From Sphingopyxis panaciterrulae (GTDB lineage Bacteria; Pseudomonadota; Alphaproteobacteria; Sphingomonadales; Sphingomonadaceae), in contig NZ_JACIJH010000002.1 in assembly GCF_014199295.1 (NCBI RefSeq), positions 482,348-546,347 on the forward strand: a stretch of DNA of 64,000 nucleotides. Reading direction: 5' to 3'. Under the pieces are notes generated by a model. That model was not told the DNA's origin and made no database searches. It saw nothing but the letters and a program-made list of their open reading frames with translations. Each line of letters begins with the position of its first letter. Within the stretch, counting starts at the first letter, position 1. The position numbers and the translations under genes are program-made. Positions 59,944 through 64,000 of the stretch are shown piece by piece.

Positions 59944-61608
59944 ATGACCCGTCTCGACAACAGCCGCGTGATCAAGGCGCCGACCGGCACCGAGTTGAAC
60001 GCCAAAAGCTGGCTGACCGAAGCGCCGCTGCGGATGCTGATGAACAACCTCCACCCCGACGTCGCCGAGCGGCCCGAGGAACTGGTCGTCTATGGCGGCA
60101 TCGGCCGCGCAGCGCGCGACTGGGAGAGTTTCGACCGCATCGTCGCGGCGCTGAAGCGGCTCGAGGACGATCAGACCCTGCTCGTCCAGTCGGGCAAGCC
60201 GGTCGGCGTGTTTCGCACCCACGCCGACGCGCCGCGCGTGCTGATCGCCAACAGCAACCTCGTGCCGCACTGGGCGACGTGGGAGCATTTCAACGAACTC
60301 GATCGGCGCGGGCTCGCCATGTACGGGCAGATGACCGCCGGATCGTGGATCTATATCGGCACGCAGGGTATCGTGCAGGGCACATACGAGACGTTCGTCG
60401 AGATGGGGCGCCAGCATCATGGCGGCGACCTGTCGGGCAAATGGCTGCTGACCGCCGGGCTGGGCGGCATGGGCGGCGCGCAGCCGCTCGCGGCGGTGAT
60501 GGCCGGCGCCTCGTGCCTCGCGGTCGAATGCCAGCCGAGCCGGATCGAGATGCGCCTGCGCACCGGCTATCTCGACGTCGCCGCGCAGTCGATCGAGGAA
60601 GCGATGGCGGTGATCGACCAGAGCTGCGCCGAGAGGAAGCCGGTATCGGTCGGCCTGCTCGGCAACGCCGCCGAAATCCTTCCCGAACTCCATCGCCGCG
60701 GCGTCCGCCCCGACCTGCTGACCGATCAGACGAGCGCGCACGATCCGGTGAACGGCTATCTGCCGATCGGCTGGAGCGTCGCCGACTGGGTCGAACGGCG
60801 CGAAAGCGATCCCGAGAGCGTCGCGAAGGCCGCCAAGGCGTCGATGGCCGTGCATGTCCGCGCGATGCTCGATTTCCAGGCGGCGGGGGTGCCGACGACC
60901 GATTACGGCAACAACATCCGCCAGATGGCGAAGGACGAGGGGGTCGAAAATGCGTTCGACTTTCCCGGATTCGTCCCTGCCTATATCCGCCCGCTCTTCT
61001 GCCGCGGCATCGGGCCGTTCCGCTGGGCGGCGCTGTCGGGCGATCCCGAGGATATCTACCGGACCGACGCCAAAGTGAAGGAACTGCTGCCCGACGACGC
61101 GCATCTTCACCACTGGCTCGATATGGCGCGCGAGAAGATCCATTTTCAGGGCCTGCCCGCGCGCATCTGCTGGGTCGGGCTCGGCGACCGCCACCGGCTC
61201 GGCCTCGCGTTCAACGACATGGTCGCGTCGGGGGAACTGAAGGCGCCCGTCGTCATCGGCCGCGACCATCTCGATTCGGGCTCGGTCGCCTCGCCCAACC
61301 GCGAGACCGAGGCGATGAAGGACGGCAGCGACGCGGTCAGCGACTGGCCGCTCCTCAACGCGCTGCTCAACACCGCGAGCGGCGCGACCTGGGTCTCGCT
61401 CCATCATGGCGGCGGGGTCGGCATGGGCTATTCGCAGCATGCGGGCATGGTGATCGTCGCCGACGGCACCCCCGAAGCCGCCGCGCGGCTCGAACGCGTG
61501 CTGTGGAACGATCCGGCGACCGGCGTGATGCGCCACGCAGACGCCGGATACGACATCGCGATCGCCTGCGCGCGCGACAAGGGGCTCGACCTGCCCGGCC
61601 TTGCCTGA
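59944..61608 (+). CDS. hutU: urocanate hydratase HutU
   Basis: A ~554-residue NAD-dependent hydratase. It starts [18 protein letters not shown], with the NAD site [46 protein letters not shown] and [13 protein letters not shown]. It converts urocanate to imidazolonepropionate. I prefer ATG 59944, preceded by AAGGA at proper spacing; ATG 59938 overlaps the hutG stop and would add two residues. Confidence 0.96.
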   Translation: MTRLDNSRVIKAPTGTELNAKSWLTEAPLRMLMNNLHPDVAERPEELVVYGGIGRAARDWESFDRIVAALKRLEDDQTLLVQSGKPVGVFRTHADAPRVLIANSNLVPHWATWEHFNELDRRGLAMYGQMTAGSWIYIGTQGIVQGTYETFVEMGRQHHGGDLSGKWLLTAGLGGMGGAQPLAAVMAGASCLAVECQPSRIEMRLRTGYLDVAAQSIEEAMAVIDQSCAERKPVSVGLLGNAAEILPELHRRGVRPDLLTDQTSAHDPVNGYLPIGWSVADWVERRESDPESVAKAAKASMAVHVRAMLDFQAAGVPTTDYGNNIRQMAKDEGVENAFDFPGFVPAYIRPLFCRGIGPFRWAALSGDPEDIYRTDAKVKELLPDDAHLHHWLDMAREKIHFQGLPARICWVGLGDRHRLGLAFNDMVASGELKAPVVIGRDHLDSGSVASPNRETEAMKDGSDAVSDWPLLNALLNTASGATWVSLHHGGGVGMGYSQHAGMVIVADGTPEAAARLERVLWNDPATGVMRHADAGYDIAIACARDKGLDLPGLA

Positions 61609-61660
61609 TCCCGCTTGCGGCGGCGGGAACCCTTTGCCCGCCGCCGCGCTATCAGGGACG

Positions 61661-62146
61661 ATGGAACTCAACGCGCCGACGCTGATCCACTGGATCGACT
61701 TCGACCTTGTGTCGCGGCTCGGGGCCGCGGCCGTGCTCGGACTGCTGCTCGGCCTCGACCGCGAAATCCGCGGCCATGCGGCGGGGCTGCGCACCCATGG
61801 GCTGATCTGCTTCTCGGCCGCCGCGATGACGGTGTCGGTGATCGCCCTCTATATGCAGATCGGCGGCCAGCGGTCGGACGTGCTGCGCATCTATGAGGCG
61901 GCGGGCGCCTTCATCGGCATCATCGGCGCCGGGCTGATCGTGTTCAGCCGGGGCGAGGTGCATAATCTGACCACCGCCGCGCATCTGTGGCTCGCCGCGG
62001 TGATCGGCATCGCCTGCGGCGCCGCGCAATGGCCGCTGGTGTTGATCGGCGGCCTCGTCAGCCTGGTCATGCTGACGCTGCTGCGCATCGCCGAACGCCG
62101 ATGGGAGGACAAGGATGACGAAGCGGAGGACGCGGCGCGGCCGTGA
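61661..62146 (+). CDS. MgtC/SapB-family membrane protein
   Basis: A 161-residue protein with the family signature LLLGLDREIRGHAAGLRTHG and helices LICFSAAAMTVSVIALYM, AGAFIGIIGAGLIVF and LWLAAVIGIACGAAQ. Family members are linked to magnesium or phosphate homeostasis; this one lacks the long C-terminal domain of Salmonella MgtC. It starts 52 bases after hutU but is probably unrelated to histidine use. Confidence 0.85.
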   Translation: MELNAPTLIHWIDFDLVSRLGAAAVLGLLLGLDREIRGHAAGLRTHGLICFSAAAMTVSVIALYMQIGGQRSDVLRIYEAAGAFIGIIGAGLIVFSRGEVHNLTTAAHLWLAAVIGIACGAAQWPLVLIGGLVSLVMLTLLRIAERRWEDKDDEAEDAARP

Positions 62147-62350
62147 CCGCCGACCCCCTCACTATTCCGCTTGCCGCCCCCGCGCGCGGGGCATATCATA
62201 GGACTACTGCGATGCGGGGGGAATGCGCACCACGGATGCGCCTTTATATTACCGCACGCACGGGTCGCGCGCCGATCACGGACGTCAGCTCGGGGTTTCC
62301 ATCCACGGCATCGAGCACCGCGCGATATCCATCCGTACACCCATTGTCGT

Positions 62351-63370
62351 TCAATAGTTTTTCGAAGCCAGCACCGATCCGTCGAGCGCGTCGGTGACGG
62401 TCACCTGCCGGAATTTCGCGCGGATCGCCGACTGGTCGCTATTTTTGAAGAAGCTGGAGCCGGCCGGCGCGAAGGTCACGGCGACGATCACTTTTCGCTC
62501 CGGATTGCGCTGGGCCAGCGCCGCGGCGGCATCGCGCGTCAGCGTGATCGCGGGCAGCAGTTCGCGTGACTTATAATCCACCAACCCGGCCACGCCCTCG
62601 TCGGCGTCTCCAAAGACCACCCACCATTGCGACATGCGATTGAACTTGTAGATTTTCGATCCGTCCGTCGACGCGCATTGCGGCGTGGCGAGCGATGCCT
62701 GGAAATGGTTGATGGCCTGTCGCGTCCCGTCTCTCCACAATTCGACGACCGCGCCGTCATAATAGGGCGCGCGGGTTTCGAGGTCCTGCGGTTTCAGCGT
62801 CGTCGCAACCCCCGGCATCTGGAGCTGAAAACTGCCATCAGCGGCGTTCCATTGGCCGAGTTTGGCGGTGAAATAGAGGGTCATGTCGCGCGGCTGTGTC
62901 GCCGCCCAGGCCTTGAGTTCGTTGCGGGCTTGGGTGAGCGCGGCCTTGCCGCGCTCGCGATCGCCGAACTCACCGGCCAGATCCTCGCTCATCTGGATGC
63001 CACGCTCGCAGGAGCGGATGGCGGTGTACCACACCCAGATGGGTTCGAATGCCTCCGTGACCAGCGTATCATTGGCCACAGCCCAGAGGATGAAAGGGGT
63101 GATGGCGACCATGCGTTGCTGGAACTTGCGTTCGCTGTCGGCATCCATGGGCTTGCCGCCAAGACCATGGACGTTCCGGTCCCAGTCGGCCGGCATCCAG
63201 CTTGGCGGCATCACCAACTCGTCCGCCGGCACCGCAGCCCGCGAAGCCGATGCCGTCTGCGATGGCGCGGTCTTCGTTTCGCCGCCTTCGGGCGCCGGCG
63301 AGCCGCCGCCGCAACCCGCCAGCACCAGAGCCAGCGACATCGCGCCGGTGCGCATCCCTATCCGTGTCAT
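62351..63370 (-). CDS. unrecognised lipoprotein
   Basis: A 339-residue protein. The signal peptide ends in LAGC, giving lipidated Cys20, followed by a low-complexity Ser/Ala/Glu-rich stretch. The rest is a folded region with VNDTLVTEAF-like start (AVANDTLVTEAFEPIWVWYT), QMSEDLAGEFGDRERGKAAL, and a C-terminal beta part ending VTDALDGSVLASKNY. No family is recognised. The adjacent 62147-62350 stretch shows no gene. Confidence 0.7.
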   Translation of the reverse strand: MTRIGMRTGAMSLALVLAGCGGGSPAPEGGETKTAPSQTASASRAAVPADELVMPPSWMPADWDRNVHGLGGKPMDADSERKFQQRMVAITPFILWAVANDTLVTEAFEPIWVWYTAIRSCERGIQMSEDLAGEFGDRERGKAALTQARNELKAWAATQPRDMTLYFTAKLGQWNAADGSFQLQMPGVATTLKPQDLETRAPYYDGAVVELWRDGTRQAINHFQASLATPQCASTDGSKIYKFNRMSQWWVVFGDADEGVAGLVDYKSRELLPAITLTRDAAAALAQRNPERKVIVAVTFAPAGSSFFKNSDQSAIRAKFRQVTVTDALDGSVLASKNY

Positions 63371-63500
63371 ACCAATCTCCGCCCCAATGCGATCGAGATC
63401 GGCCTTGTGTCATGCGGGACGGCGCCGCGTCTTCACGCGCTTATCAAGGATTTCTAAAGCCTTGGGACAGCGCCCGATCCAGGGCGCCGGCGCAAGGGAA

Positions 63501-63911
63501 TCAGTCCTTCTGCCGGTCGCGCGCGCGACCGAACCCCTCGCGCGCCATGCAGCGCGCCAGCCAGTCGCGCGTCGCCGGGCCCAGCACGTCTTCCGCGCCC
63601 AGCGTGGTCGCCAGAAAGGCCGCATAGCCGATCGCGATATCGGCGATGGTGAAACGCCCCGCGACCAGCCAGTCGCGCCCGTCGGCGAGCGCCGCCTCGA
63701 TGCTCCTGGCGCGGCCGGCGAAGAAGGCGCGATAATCCTCTACCGCCTGCGCGAGCCGCCGTTCCTCGCGCTCGACGCGTGTGTAGCGGATCATGATCGC
63801 GAGGGGAAAGGTCAGCGTTGCGTCGCTGCGATGCAGCCAGTTGCGCCAGGTCCAGTAATCGCGCTCGTCGCGGCGCAGCTCGAGCGGCGTTCCCGCGGCG
63901 ATGCGTGTCAA
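63501..63911 (-). pseudogene. glutathione S-transferase fragment, N-terminus missing
   Basis: About 136 residues of a GST C-terminal helical domain: DERDYWTWRNWLHRSDATLT, then FPLAIMIRYTRVEREERRLA, DYRAFFAGRARSIEAALADG, and DWLVAGRFTIADIAIGYAAF. The thioredoxin-like N-terminal domain is absent. The frame runs into sequence at 63913 onward that looks like the terminus of an insertion sequence. The apparent TTG at 63911 is probably not a start. A possible in-frame fusion with the element cannot be excluded from this window. Confidence 0.65.
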
Positions 63912-63912
63912 A

Positions 63913-64000
63913 CGGCGTTCAAAAGGGACCCCCGATCGGCGTCGAAGAGGGACCCCCTTTTCGGATAATATGATGCTGGTTTGTTGAAGATGGCCTTGCG
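63913..64000. mobile_element. terminal region of an IS21-like insertion sequence (partial)
   Basis: Two 21-nt direct repeats at 63913-63933 and 63937-63957 match at 18 positions and share AGGGACCCCC. They are spaced 24 bases apart, the form of multiple terminal repeats in IS21-family elements. An AT-richer stretch follows (TAATATGATGCTGGTTTG). The element continues past the window edge, so no transposase is visible and the family is a tentative call. Confidence 0.4.

Noticed and set aside
1..64000. CRISPR arrays, prophage genes, integrases, rRNA or a replication origin.
   Set aside because: No regularly spaced repeats, phage structural genes, rRNA or dnaA-box clusters were seen.

Overview
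This GC-rich window looks like the chromosome of a sphingomonad alphaproteobacterium, most likely Sphingopyxis or a close relative. The grounds are inference from gene content: many TonB-dependent receptors, FecI/FecR signalling, a GapR (DUF2312) protein, a DUF1244 protein, a Bpt/ATE-type aminoacyl transferase, ruvCAB-ybgC-tolQRAB-pal on one strand, and many short palindromic intergenic repeats. No rRNA or marker gene confirms the genus.

Layout. 1-10.4 kb: the tail of a TonB-dependent receptor, a secreted alpha/beta hydrolase, a divergent PepSY/response regulator/histidine kinase operon, and a sigma-FecR-TonB receptor (STN type) operon ending in a strong terminator. 10.8-15.3 kb: a PaaX-like regulator divergent from a CoA-transferase/crotonase/AidB-like dehydrogenase operon. 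tRNA-Leu(GAG) follows at 15.4 kb. 15.8-32.7 kb: a surface-type lipoprotein and its TonB receptor, then a complete type II secretion operon gspC-D-E-F-G-H-I-J-K-L-M-N-O. Both the lipoprotein and gspC are preceded by arrays of 11-nt-spaced Pho-box-like repeats, each followed at 10 nt by a TAG-type -10, so the block reads as a phosphate-starvation export module. 32.7-41 kb (minus strand): yebC, ruvC, ruvA, a GFA enzyme, ruvB, ybgC, tolQ, tolR, tolA, tolB, pal. The pal terminator lies inside the convergent gspO. 41-47.2 kb: YbjQ, MscS, GapR, DUF1244, pyruvate kinase, two unrecognised genes and Bpt.

47.6-53.8 kb holds the most unusual locus. A possible 22-codon leader peptide is followed by an 811-residue protein fusing a pyridine-nucleotide/FAD reductase, two cyclic-nucleotide-binding domains and four 4Fe-4S clusters. 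Next come a five-helix membrane protein, an FHA-TM-decaheme cytochrome c, and a CpdA-like phosphodiesterase. Together they suggest a transmembrane electron pathway controlled by cyclic nucleotides and possibly protein phosphorylation.

54-61.6 kb is a histidine-utilisation locus: hutC-hutF divergent from hutI-hutH-hutG-hutU, using the FIGLU deiminase/formylglutamate route. The right end carries an MgtC protein, an unrecognised lipoprotein and a GST fragment apparently cut by the end of an IS21-like element.

Dispersed repeats are frequent. A ~100-bp palindromic family recurs near 20.3, 38.3, 47.3, 53.9 and 56.2 kb. The 47.3-kb copy is interrupted by a 144-bp MITE-like element with a perfect 9-bp target duplication.
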